Below, piece after piece: positions 16,674 to 27,086 of a stretch of DNA of 64,000 nt. Within the stretch, counting starts at the first letter, position 1. Each line of letters begins with the position of its first letter. Below the pieces are notes generated by a model. That model ran no database searches. It was not told where the DNA came from and worked only from the letters and a program-made list of their open reading frames with translations. Source of the DNA: UBA5069 sp964560495 (GTDB lineage Bacteria; Chloroflexota; Anaerolineae; Caldilineales; Caldilineaceae); the NCBI GenBank assembly GCA_964560495.1, contig CAZLMM010000011.1, forward strand, positions 52,030 through 116,029. Reading direction: 5' to 3'. Position numbers and translations under genes: made by a program.

Positions 16674-17453
16674 CTATGTGGCAAACTCGGCGCAGGCGAT
16701 GTAGCCGCCATCCACCACCAGCGACGCGCCGGTGACGCCGACGGAATCATCGCTGCACAGGAAGAGCGCGGCGCGCCCCATATCTGCGGGGAAGAGCATT
16801 TGGCCGCTGGGCACGCGCTGCAAACGTTGACGCAGATGCGCCTCGGGGTCGGCGGCGTGGCTGGCGTGAGAACGCAGCATGGGCGTGTCGGTGACGCCGG
16901 GGCAGATGCAGTTGACGCGGATGCCCTCTCGCGCATAGTCGAGCGCCAATGCCTTGGTCAGCATGAGCACTGCGCCTTTGCTGGCGCAATAGGCCGGCGT
17001 GCCCTGTTGCGCCACGAAGCTGGAGACCGAAGCCACGTTGAGAATCGCACCGCCGCCGGCCACGCGCATATGAGGCAACGCGTATTTCGTGGTCAAAAAG
17101 ATCGAGCGCACATTGACCGCCATCACCCGATCCCAATCCTCCACGTTGCTCTCCTCCACCGTCTGCACCGCGACGATGCCGGCGTTGTTGACCACGATGT
17201 CCAGCCGTCCAAAGTGGGCGACCGAGGCAGCGATGAGCGCGGCGACATCGTCCTCTCGGCTCACGTCGGCGTGGATGAAAAGTCCGCGCCCACCCGCTGC
17301 GATGATCTCCGCCGCCGTGGCTGCACCAGCCGCGTCATTGACATCGGCCACGGTTACGACCGCGCCCGCGCCGGCAAGCGCCAGGGCGATCCCCTTGCCA
17401 ATGCCCTGGGCCGCGCCCGTGACGATGGCGGCTTTGCCAGTCAGATTTGCCAC
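16674..17453 (-). CDS. Short-chain dehydrogenase/reductase
   Basis: Classical SDR of 259 residues. NAD(P)-binding 'VTGAAQGIGKGIA' (12-24), 'ADVNDA' suggesting NAD preference by the acidic residue at the end of the second strand, 'NNAG' motif, catalytic Ser in 'ASVSSF', and Tyr-Lys in 'PAYCASKGA'. The tail 'GVTGASLVVDGGYIACAE' is typical. Such enzymes oxidise sugars, polyols or hydroxy acids. It lies 174 bases after the ketol-acid-reductoisomerase-like gene on the same strand, but a palindromic element separates them, so cotranscription is uncertain. Confidence 0.93.
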   Translation of the reverse strand: MANLTGKAAIVTGAAQGIGKGIALALAGAGAVVTVADVNDAAGAATAAEIIAAGGRGLFIHADVSREDDVAALIAASVAHFGRLDIVVNNAGIVAVQTVEESNVEDWDRVMAVNVRSIFLTTKYALPHMRVAGGGAILNVASVSSFVAQQGTPAYCASKGAVLMLTKALALDYAREGIRVNCICPGVTDTPMLRSHASHAADPEAHLRQRLQRVPSGQMLFPADMGRAALFLCSDDSVGVTGASLVVDGGYIACAEFAT

Positions 17454-17502
17454 AGACTACCTCGCCCAATCCATTACAGGCGCCATGATCTGGCGGACAC
17501 TG

Positions 17503-17572
17503 CTATACTTCGCTCTGTTTGAGACCAGGAGTTCTCGCATGCCAAAAACTCCTGGTCTCAAAGCAACCGCAG
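17503..17572 (-). repeat. 70-bp palindromic element, copy 1 (inverted relative to copy 2)
   Basis: Read on the minus strand this is the same 70-base unit as 38627-38696. Both have CTGCGGTTGCTTTGA at one end and ACAGAGCGAAGTATAG at the other. The core is an inverted repeat (17518-17562 in full) whose stem reads GAGACCAGGAG here and GAAACCAGGAG in copy 2, with the matching change on the other arm. It lies between the SDR and ketol-acid-reductoisomerase-like genes. Confidence 0.85.
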
Positions 17573-17627
17573 CCACGCCTGTCACGCTGCAAGTGTGACC
17601 TACGGAGGCCATCCGTTGTTGTTTTCA

Positions 17628-18623
17628 TCACAGATGACGCGCTGCTGCCTGCACCGCTGCGATGACATCGCCTTCGGCCTGGCTCATGGGGTGGGCGAGG
17701 GCTTGCGCGCGCAGCGCCTCCAGCCGGCCCGAGCCGCCGGCCTGCTCGTTGCTCCACTCCTCGACAAAGCTGCCATTGCGGATGCCGGCCATGATCTCAC
17801 GCGCTCGCCCGCGGATCGCATCGTTGAGCAAGGTGTGGCCGCGCGAGAGCGTGCCGTATTGACTGGTCGTCGAATGGTGGGTCATCTGGCGGAAGAAGCC
17901 ATTCTTCGCCATCTTGGTGAAAATCTCGGCGGTCTCGCCCGAGGCGTACAGCTCCATGACCATCAGCTCGGGCGAGAAACCGTTCTCGACGCCGATTTCA
18001 AAGCACTCCAGGAACCATGCCTCCAGGCCGGCCCACACCACCTGCTCGGCAAAGAGATCAAGTTCGGCTTCCTCGCGCATGGAAGACTCGAAGACGCCGC
18101 CGCGGGTCAGGCCGATGCCTTTGGCCAGCGCCATCATCGTCTCCCAGGCGCGGCCGCTGGCATCCTGGTGGACAGCCACCTGGGCCAGCGCGCCCGACCC
18201 ACGCGTGTAGAGGTCGCGCACGTTGACGCCGATCATGCGCGGCGCGACCATCACCACATCCACGTCGGGCGGCGGCGCGATCAGCCCGAAGCCGACATTG
18301 TAACCGCTTGCCCAGCAGAGCGTCTTGCCCGGCCTGACGCCCGGCAAAATTTGCTCGCGCCAGATCAGCGGTTGCGATTCGTCGGTGGTCAACACCAGCA
18401 GGATGTCGCCAGCGTGGGCTGCCTCACGGATCGACACAGGCGCAAAGCCCTCAGCCAGCGCCCGCTCGCGGTAGAGGTCGTCGCGGTTGCCGACGATCAC
18501 CTGCACGCCGCTGTCGCGCAAATTGAGCGCCTGCGCCTGCCCCTGGTTGCCATAGCTCAGCACCGCGACGGTCTTGCCTTGCAGGGGCGCAAGGGATGCG
18601 TCGTCATCTTTGTAGAGCTTCAT
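17628..18623 (-). CDS. Ketol-acid reductoisomerase-like protein (divergent IlvC paralogue)
   Basis: A 331-residue protein with an IlvC-type Rossmann domain: 'LQGKTVAVLSYGNQGQAQALNLRDSGVQVIVGNRDD' (13-48). The C-terminal helical domain keeps 'REEAELDLFAEQ', matching the metal-binding EtEtDLFGEQ of true enzymes. Other conserved blocks differ: 'MVAPRMIGVNVRDLY' replaces the usual APKGPGH..R segment, and 'GFSPELMVMELYASGET' replaces the PEMAYFE block with its metal-binding Glu pair. It may reduce a different 2-keto acid or act in a pathway other than valine/isoleucine synthesis. The start at 18623 is preferred over 18641 because an AGGGA site precedes it. No other ilv gene is nearby. Confidence 0.85.
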   Translation of the reverse strand: MKLYKDDDASLAPLQGKTVAVLSYGNQGQAQALNLRDSGVQVIVGNRDDLYRERALAEGFAPVSIREAAHAGDILLVLTTDESQPLIWREQILPGVRPGKTLCWASGYNVGFGLIAPPPDVDVVMVAPRMIGVNVRDLYTRGSGALAQVAVHQDASGRAWETMMALAKGIGLTRGGVFESSMREEAELDLFAEQVVWAGLEAWFLECFEIGVENGFSPELMVMELYASGETAEIFTKMAKNGFFRQMTHHSTTSQYGTLSRGHTLLNDAIRGRAREIMAGIRNGSFVEEWSNEQAGGSGRLEALRAQALAHPMSQAEGDVIAAVQAAARHL

Positions 18624-18794
18624 GGATGCATTCCCTATCATTCACGCAAACGGAGACGGACGACTGTCGACCAAGGCGTATAGAACTCAGGTTGACGCAT
18701 CGCTGCATCAGTATAGCCTGGTCCATACGCCGCAGTCGTGGCTGTAGAACCGTGTGATGAGTGCGAATTGTCAACCGCAAATCAGCCGATCACC

Positions 18795-20924
18795 TCACAC
18801 TGCTGTCTTCTCGCCGGCAATGGCAAAGCGACCCGTCAGCGGCAGGTGCTGCGAAGAATTGCCCACCATCACCTCGATTGTTGCCGACTCGACCACGCCC
18901 GCCATGGCGCGGTCATGGTAGCTCAACTGGGTGATCGGCGTGACGAAGCTGACGCGCTTGCTCTCGCCCGGCGCCAGGTGAATGCGCTTGAAGCCGGCCA
19001 GTTCCTTCACCGGGCGGGTGACGCTGGCGCCGAGCGTGCGCGTGTAGAGCTGAACTACTTCGTCGCCGGCCACATCGCCCACGTTGGTCACGTCCACGGC
19101 GATGGCCACGCTGCCATCGGCGGTCGCCTGGGCCGGCGAGATGGTCAGGTTGGCGAAGTCGAAGCGGGTGTAGCTGAGGCCAAAGCCAAAGGGGAACTGC
19201 ATCTCTTCGCTGGCGTAGCGATAGGTGCGCCCGGCCATGGCATACTCCTCGAAGGGCGGCAACTGGTCGAGCGAGCGCGGGAAGCTGACCGGCAGCTTTC
19301 CCGACGGCGAGACCGCGCCAAAGAGAACGTCCGCCACGGCGCGCCCACCCTCCTGGCCTGGATACCAGACGAAAACGATCGCCTCGGCCAGGTCGGCGAT
19401 GTCGCCCAAGGCAATGGCGCTGCCGCCGGTGAGCACGAGCACGAGGCGGGCGCCGTTGGCCTTGAGCAGGCGCAGATAGTCGGCCTGCACCGCCGGCAAG
19501 TCAATCTCGATCCGGTCGCCATTGACCGGCGACTCAATCGCGTCACCCTCCTCGCCCTCCATCTGCGGCGAAAGTCCCATGCAGGCGATCACCACATCCG
19601 AGCGCGATGCATCCATGGTCGTCCACGGGCTGGGACTGGCAGGGACGTGCAGCAACAGCGTGCCGGGGCGGTATTCCAGCCGCACCCCTTCGGGCGTGGC
19701 CGCCACGATGCCCTCGATCAGCGTTGTCAGCGACTCTGAAACCCCGTAGTAGTTGCCCATCAACACTTCGGCGTTGGCCGCGGTTGGGCCGATCACATAC
19801 AGGCTGCGCAGGTCGCGCAGCGGCAGAATCGCGTTGTCGTTCTTGAGCAGCACCACAGATTTGATCGCCGCCTCATAGGCAAGCTGGCGGTGCGCGGCGC
19901 TGTTGATCACGCTTTCGGGGATCGACGCGAAAGGCACTTGCTCCTGCGGGTCGAACATGCCCAGTTTAAAACGAGTCGTGTAAATGCGTGCAACGGCGCG
20001 GTCGATGTCGCTCTCATCGATCAACCCGCGCTGCAAGGCCTCCCCCAGGTGCTGGAAGGTGTGACCGCATTCCAGGTCGCAGCCGCGCTGAATCGCCAAC
20101 GCCGCGCTCTCCGCGGCGTCGGCCGTGACGCCGTGGGTGGTGTGCAGGTCGTTGAGCGCCCAGCAGTCCGACACCACATGGCCCTGGAATCCCCACTCGC
20201 CGCGCAGGATGTCGACCAGCAACATCTGGCTGGCGCAGCACGCCTCGCCGTTGGTGCGGTTGTAAGCGCCCATCACCGCTTCGACATTGGCTTCGGTGAC
20301 CAGTTTCTTGAAGGCTGGCAGATAGGTCATGGAGAGATCGTCGTGGGACACTTGCGCGTCGAATTCATGGCGCTTGCTCTCTGGCCCGCTGTGAACCGCG
20401 TAGTGTTTGGCGCAGGCCGCAGCCTTGAGATAGCGCGCGTGATCGCCTTGCAGCCCGCGTACAAACGCAGCGCCCATCTCGCCGGTCAGGTAGGGGTCTT
20501 CGCCCCACGTCTCCTGGCCGCGACCCCAGCGCGGGTCGCGGAAGATGTTGACATTCGGCGACCAGAAGGTCAGCCCCTGGTAGTGGCCGGTCTCGCCGTA
20601 ACGGCGCAGCGTAGCGTGATACTTGGCGCGACCCTCATCGCCGATGGCCGAAGCCACACGTTGGATGAGATCGGGATCCCAGGTGGCCGCCATGCCGATG
20701 GCCTGCGGGAAGACCGTGGCGCGACCGTTGCGAGCGATGCCGTGCAACGCCTCGCCCCACCAATTGTAGGCTGGGATGCCCAGTCGCGAAATCGCTGGTG
20801 CGTTGAAGACCAGTTGGCCGAGCTTCTCGGCGAGTGTCATGCGACCGACCAGGTCGGCGACGCGTGCCCCAATGGGCTGCTGCGGATCAAGGTAGATAGG
20901 TGTGTCAGTCGTGGCTGTGGACAT
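18795..20924 (-). CDS. Glycoside hydrolase family 3, beta-xylosidase/beta-glucosidase type
   Basis: Three-domain GH3 enzyme of 709 residues. The N-terminal barrel has 'PAYNWWGEALHGIARNG', 'FWSPNVNIFRDPRWGRGQETWGEDPYLTG', 'AACAKHYAVHSGPESKRHEFDA' and the nucleophile Asp in 'GHVVSDCWAL'. The second domain has 'GLSPQMEGEEGD', the usual position of the acid/base region, and a fibronectin-III-like domain ends the protein. The 'YNWWGEALHG' and 'MEGEEGD' segments favour a xylan 1,4-beta-xylosidase-like role. No signal peptide is present, so it acts in the cytosol on imported oligosaccharides. It lies downstream of the LacI-controlled importer, behind a hairpin that may reduce read-through. The start at 20924 was chosen over a longer reading because the fold begins there. 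Confidence 0.93.
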   Translation of the reverse strand: MSTATTDTPIYLDPQQPIGARVADLVGRMTLAEKLGQLVFNAPAISRLGIPAYNWWGEALHGIARNGRATVFPQAIGMAATWDPDLIQRVASAIGDEGRAKYHATLRRYGETGHYQGLTFWSPNVNIFRDPRWGRGQETWGEDPYLTGEMGAAFVRGLQGDHARYLKAAACAKHYAVHSGPESKRHEFDAQVSHDDLSMTYLPAFKKLVTEANVEAVMGAYNRTNGEACCASQMLLVDILRGEWGFQGHVVSDCWALNDLHTTHGVTADAAESAALAIQRGCDLECGHTFQHLGEALQRGLIDESDIDRAVARIYTTRFKLGMFDPQEQVPFASIPESVINSAAHRQLAYEAAIKSVVLLKNDNAILPLRDLRSLYVIGPTAANAEVLMGNYYGVSESLTTLIEGIVAATPEGVRLEYRPGTLLLHVPASPSPWTTMDASRSDVVIACMGLSPQMEGEEGDAIESPVNGDRIEIDLPAVQADYLRLLKANGARLVLVLTGGSAIALGDIADLAEAIVFVWYPGQEGGRAVADVLFGAVSPSGKLPVSFPRSLDQLPPFEEYAMAGRTYRYASEEMQFPFGFGLSYTRFDFANLTISPAQATADGSVAIAVDVTNVGDVAGDEVVQLYTRTLGASVTRPVKELAGFKRIHLAPGESKRVSFVTPITQLSYHDRAMAGVVESATIEVMVGNSSQHLPLTGRFAIAGEKTAV

Positions 20925-21002
20925 ATTCTCTTCACTGCCTTTGGTTTGAGTGTATCGAATTTTTGTGGATGCGGCCCGTAGCCGCAAAATGGTGGCAGAT
21001 AC

Positions 21003-21027
21003 AAAAGGTGCGGCTGCACGCCGCACC
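21003..21027 (-). terminator. Hairpin with T-tract after the importer ATPase gene
   Basis: GGTGCGGC (21007-21014) pairs with 21020-21027 around a five-base loop. On the minus strand it is followed by TTTTG. It lies 5 bases past the stop of the OppF-type gene and 80 bases before the glycosidase start, so it probably acts as a leaky terminator within the regulon. A second, weaker hairpin of like sequence sits at 20970-20986. Confidence 0.55.
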
Positions 21028-21032
21028 AACGG

Positions 21033-22009
<977 letters not shown>

Positions 22010-22013
<4 letters not shown>

Positions 22014-23010
22014 TCTACTCCTTCTCCGGCCAACCAGCAGGCCACTCTGTGATCTGCGCTCAGTTTGGTGAAGCCGGGCATCTGCTCTTTGCAGACCTCC
22101 TTGACGTGGGGGCAGCGCGGGTGAAAGGGGCAGCCGCTGGGCAGATTCGCCAGCGAAGGGGGACTGCCAGGCACACTTTCGCGGGTCGTCTTGTCGCCAA
22201 ACTTGGGCAACGAGTTGATCAGATAGCGTGTGTAGGGATGGGCCGGCTCGCCAAAAATCTTGTCGGTTGGCGCCTCTTCCACGATCTTGCCGGCATACAT
22301 AATGCCGATCCGGTCGGCGACGTTGGCGTGTACGCCCATATCATGCGTCACCAGGATGATGGTGTTTTGCAGATTGCGCTGCACCTCCTTGAGCAACTGC
22401 ACCACGCCGCGCTGCACCACCACGTCGAGCGCGGTCGTTGGCTCGTCGCCGATGATGATGCGCGGGCTGAGCAACGTCGCCAGCGCAATGGTCACACGTT
22501 GGCGCATGCCGCCCGAAAGCTGGTGGGGATAGGCGTCGAGGATTTTGGGCGGCAAGCCGAGGTCGATGAGGTGCGTTCGGGCTAGTTCGTAGGCTTCCAC
22601 CTTCTCGTTTGCGCTGACATGGCTCTCGATGAAGTCCCGATAGGTGTCCTTAATCCTGGCAACGGGATTGAGCACGCTCATGGACCCCTGGGGAACATAG
22701 GAGATATACGTCAGCCGCAACCGGCGCTTCTCCTCTGCGCTGAGAGTCGCCACATCGACGTCGGCGCCCACGATGCGATAGATGACCTTGCCGCCCACCA
22801 CACGTAGCGGCGGCTCGGTGGCCGCGGCCAGCGTTTTTAGCAGCGTCGTCTTGCCGCAACCGCTCTCGCCGGCGATGCCGTAGATCTCGTTCTCCTGGAT
22901 ATCGAGATCGACTTCGTTGACTGCTTTGACCACTTTGGACTTGCCGTAGACATTGAGCAGGTAGAAGGCCTGCAGCGCCTCAGTTTTGAGGATCGTGTTG
23001 CTCATCGCGC

Positions 23011-23014
<4 letters not shown>
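22010..23014 (-). CDS. Oligosaccharide/oligopeptide ABC transporter ATPase, OppD type
   Basis: First ATPase of the importer, 334 residues. Walker A 'GESGCGKTT', signature 'LSGGMRQRVTIALATLL', Walker B 'RIIIGDEPTTALDVV', and the end segment 'GCPFHPRCPHVKEVCKEQMPG', typical of this family. The ATG at 23014 overlaps the stop of the upstream permease (ATGA). Between Walker A and the signature, 'AEEKRRLRLTYISYVPQGSMSVLNP' carries the Q-loop. Confidence 0.93.
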
Positions 23015-23865
<851 letters not shown>

Positions 23866-23984
23866 GTTGTCCGCACTCCTTGTCGAGCGAATGTGCCTAT
23901 GTCGGACTGGTGCAAAGAACCCTGTTTTGCGCCGGTTGAGCTTGTCGACGTCGGCCTCGGCAAGTTCAACCAGCGGAAATGGTT

Positions 23985-24989
23985 CTACGAATACCTGATC
24001 CGCGGATCAAACAGTGGGTAGAGCAGATCTACGATCAACACGATGGTTGTAATGGCAAAAATCGAAAAGATCGTGATACCCATGATCAGGTTGTAGTCGC
24101 CGTTGACGATAGCCCGGTAGAGCAGCGACCCCAATCCTGGATAGGAAAAGACGATCTCGGTAATTAAGGCGCCGCTGAAAATCAAGCCCAGAGAGAGAGC
24201 CAGTCCCGTAATCTGTGGCAACAGGGCATTCCGAAAGACGTAGCGCGTGACGATTTTGCTTTCGGTGACGCCGCCCAACTTTGCGTACTGGACATAGCTT
24301 TCGCCGACGACGCTCTGCACAACCAGCTTCATGGTTTGAAACCAGACAGCCATGCCGAGGATCACGATGGAGAGCGCGGGCAAGAACGAGTGCCAGAGCA
24401 CGTTCTGAATATAGGGCAGGGTGAACGCAGGCTGGCGGCCAAAAGACGCGCCGCCGGAAACGGGAAACCATCTGACGGCATAGGCAAAGATCAACAACAA
24501 GGCAAAGGCAAAAATGTAATAGGGCATGGGGCGCACAACCATGGCAACGGTGTCCAGGCCTTGCAGCCAGCGGTTGTTCGAGAAGTAGCCTGCAAACGCG
24601 CCGAGGACATTGCCGATGACCCAGGCCAGGAGGGTCGTCGTAAACAGCAGGCCAACAGTCCACGGCAAGGCGGTGACGATCAAGCTAAGAACCGGCGTAG
24701 GAAACTGGAAGAAGGAGACGCCCAGATCCCCCTGCGCCAGACGCACCCAAAAAGCCCCGTATTGGTCAAGCCAGGATCCTCCCAAACCATACATCTGTGT
24801 TAGGTCGGCAATGATCTTGTCCATGGCGCCAGGTTCCAGGGACGCGCCACGCGCACGCATCGCCTCGATTGTTCGCAGGACAGGATCGTTGGGCAGCAGG
24901 CGAGGAATGATGAAGACCGCCGTGATCCCGAAGAAGATGACCAGGACATATTGGATCAATCGTGGGATGAGATAGCTTCGTATAAACAT
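23985..24989 (-). CDS. ABC transporter permease, OppB type
   Basis: Permease of 334 residues. The first membrane helix is 'LIQYVLVIFFGITAVFIIPRLLP', followed by a long external loop, further helices, and the EAA-like loop 'VGESYVQYAKLGGVTESKIVTRYVFRNALLPQITG', typical of OppB/DppB proteins. It partners the OppC-type permease. A 15-bp perfect stem-loop lies between this gene and the binding-protein gene and may set their relative mRNA levels. Confidence 0.92.
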   Translation of the reverse strand: MFIRSYLIPRLIQYVLVIFFGITAVFIIPRLLPNDPVLRTIEAMRARGASLEPGAMDKIIADLTQMYGLGGSWLDQYGAFWVRLAQGDLGVSFFQFPTPVLSLIVTALPWTVGLLFTTTLLAWVIGNVLGAFAGYFSNNRWLQGLDTVAMVVRPMPYYIFAFALLLIFAYAVRWFPVSGGASFGRQPAFTLPYIQNVLWHSFLPALSIVILGMAVWFQTMKLVVQSVVGESYVQYAKLGGVTESKIVTRYVFRNALLPQITGLALSLGLIFSGALITEIVFSYPGLGSLLYRAIVNGDYNLIMGITIFSIFAITTIVLIVDLLYPLFDPRIRYS

Positions 24990-25016
24990 GCAGGCTGATC
25001 CTTCACGGTGTTACGT

Positions 25017-25057
25017 GTTACGTGTTGCGTGACGGAACAGGCCACGCAACACGTAAC
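25017..25057 (-). other. Strong intercistronic stem-loop between binding-protein and permease genes
   Basis: GTTACGTGTTGCGTG (25017-25031) pairs perfectly with 25043-25057 around an 11-base loop. It is 14 bases past the stop of the binding-protein gene. No T-run follows on the minus strand, so it is not a simple terminator. A stem in this place often protects the upstream binding-protein mRNA from 3' decay. Confidence 0.6.
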
Positions 25058-25070
25058 GACTCACATTGTC

Positions 25071-27023
25071 TTAGTTCCCAGTCGGCTCCAGGAACGGCGT
25101 CATGTACTTGAATGGGCCCCAGTGGGTGTAGGGCTGTGTGTAGGCGTTCTCCGCGCCCGGCCAGTTCGTCCAGTACTGCTCGTCCCAGGTCACGAAACCG
25201 ACATAGCCGTAGGTCGGAATGCCAGGCAGCTCGGTGATGGCGATTTTAAGACCCTCGATGCCGACGTCCACTGTAGCCTGGTAGTCCGTCGGATCGGTGT
25301 TGCGCAGCTTCTCGATCACGGCGTCCATTTCCGGCGACGACCAGCGCGACGGGTGACCCTTCGTAGTGGTGCCGATCGGCTCAATGTATGCGGAATTATA
25401 GAAATCCAGCACGCGGTAGAGATCAGGTCCGGCGCCCCAGGGTTCCTGAGCCGGCCAGGCGCCAGATACGTCGAACTCACCTGTTGGGCCAAGACTGCCT
25501 GAGGCCTCGGAGGTATAGTTGCTGGCATCGATGCCGAAGCGCTTCCATGCCTGCACCGCAGCTGTGCAGTTGCGGAAGTCATGGTTCACGGCAACTGTGC
25601 CGCTCAGACAGGCGATCTTCCACGGCGTGCCGTCTGGGAGCAACCACTTGCCGTCGGCGTCCTTACTGAAGCCGTTCTTGACCAGCAGTTTTTCGGCCAC
25701 ATCCGGCGCGTACTTGTACCAGCCGTAGCCGAACAGATTACCCAGTTCAGCAGGATCTTCAGACACGTCGTGACCGCGGCCCTTGGCATACTCGACGATG
25801 CGCTGCGAGGCGTTGCTATCGAAGGGCTTGAAGGTCTCGCCGTTGCCAATGTCGAGTGTGAACTCCTCCAACCAGGGGATCATGGGCTTGATGAAGTCTT
25901 CCGGATAGTTGGCGAGCGATGGAATGTGCACCGGGCTGAGCGCACCGGTGCCATCCACGGCGATGCCCATGTAGTCGGCAATGTCGATGGCCAGCAGCAG
26001 CGCCCAGCGCACGTCCTTGTTGTCGTATGGCGCCTTGGCCGTGTTGAAGGTGATGCCGGTCTCTGCCGGGTCGTTGTTTACGACATACGGCCAATCCCGC
26101 CGGTACGCGCGGCAGGAATCGCACTGCTGCAGCACGGCCTGGAGGCCGTCCGAGGAGACGCCGAGGACGTCAGCCTGGTGGGTCAACTGCGCCAGAATCT
26201 TGGCGCCCTCGTCAGCGAAGTACTGGAAGACGATATACTTGGGCTTCGGCTCCCCGAACATCATGCCAGTCGGGCTCTTGTCCCAGTCTGCGCGTTTCTC
26301 CCAGATTGTCCAAAAGCCGGATGGGTCAAAGCTGTGCAGCTTGTAAGGTCCCGTGCCGACGAAGGGGTTGAACTTGAAGGTCACCGGGTCCTCGACAGAC
26401 TCCCAGATGTGCTTGGGCATGATCCAGGCGGATCCCCACCGGTCGAGGAAGCGGGTGTGGAAGCGTGAATTCGGCGCATTCAACTCGAAAGCAACCGTGA
26501 AGTCGTCGGGAGCGGAAACCGATTTTACGTTCTCGACGAAGAAGCTGTTGTCGTTGAACCCCGAAAACTTCATAAGTGTCTCGACCGTGAAGACTACGTC
26601 GGCCGACGTGAACGGCTCGCCATCCGACCAGGTGACGCCTTCGCGCAGAGGAATGGAGACCTGGGTGAACTCCTCATTATAGACCGGGTCGCCTGCAGCC
26701 AAACCGGGAATAATCTTGCCGGTAGCGAAGTCGACGGACCAGAGCGGCTCGTTGGCCAGATTCTGCATGCCGCGGTCGCGCCACTTCCAACCAACCCAGT
26801 TGTTGAAGTCGTCGGGCGAGCCGACGCGCCCGGTGAGGATGTCGGCGATCAGCGTCTCGTTCCTGGGAAGATCGCCGAGGCCCGAGGAAGGTTCTTCCGC
26901 TGCTGCTGCCGGCTGCTCCTCTGCCGCCGGCGCGGCTTCCGGCGCTGCCGTCGGCGCACAAGCCGACAAAGCCAGACCCAGCACGACGAACAACGCAAAC
27001 AACACCGATAGTTTGTGCTTCAT
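25071..27023 (-). CDS. Extracellular solute-binding lipoprotein, family 5 (oligosaccharide/peptide importer)
   Basis: Large binding protein of 650 residues. The signal peptide 'MKHKLSVLFALFVVLGLALSACAP' has a lipobox ending LSAC, and an Ala/Glu/Pro-rich linker follows. The mature part shows the family 5 opening 'NLANEPLWSVDFATGKIIPGLAAG', 'IPLREGVTWSDGEPFTSADVVFTVETLM' and 'FVGTGPYKLHSFD'. The ATG at 27023 is chosen over 27029 because the AGGAG site abuts the earlier ATG and is six bases from this one. The neighbouring LacI regulator and cytosolic GH3 enzyme point to beta-linked oligosaccharides rather than peptides. Confidence 0.93.
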   Translation of the reverse strand: MKHKLSVLFALFVVLGLALSACAPTAAPEAAPAAEEQPAAAAEEPSSGLGDLPRNETLIADILTGRVGSPDDFNNWVGWKWRDRGMQNLANEPLWSVDFATGKIIPGLAAGDPVYNEEFTQVSIPLREGVTWSDGEPFTSADVVFTVETLMKFSGFNDNSFFVENVKSVSAPDDFTVAFELNAPNSRFHTRFLDRWGSAWIMPKHIWESVEDPVTFKFNPFVGTGPYKLHSFDPSGFWTIWEKRADWDKSPTGMMFGEPKPKYIVFQYFADEGAKILAQLTHQADVLGVSSDGLQAVLQQCDSCRAYRRDWPYVVNNDPAETGITFNTAKAPYDNKDVRWALLLAIDIADYMGIAVDGTGALSPVHIPSLANYPEDFIKPMIPWLEEFTLDIGNGETFKPFDSNASQRIVEYAKGRGHDVSEDPAELGNLFGYGWYKYAPDVAEKLLVKNGFSKDADGKWLLPDGTPWKIACLSGTVAVNHDFRNCTAAVQAWKRFGIDASNYTSEASGSLGPTGEFDVSGAWPAQEPWGAGPDLYRVLDFYNSAYIEPIGTTTKGHPSRWSSPEMDAVIEKLRNTDPTDYQATVDVGIEGLKIAITELPGIPTYGYVGFVTWDEQYWTNWPGAENAYTQPYTHWGPFKYMTPFLEPTGN

Positions 27024-27086
27024 ATTCATCTCCTTATAATCTTTCTAGTGTTCTCTTAACAACTCGTCACCTGCGACCGACCTACT

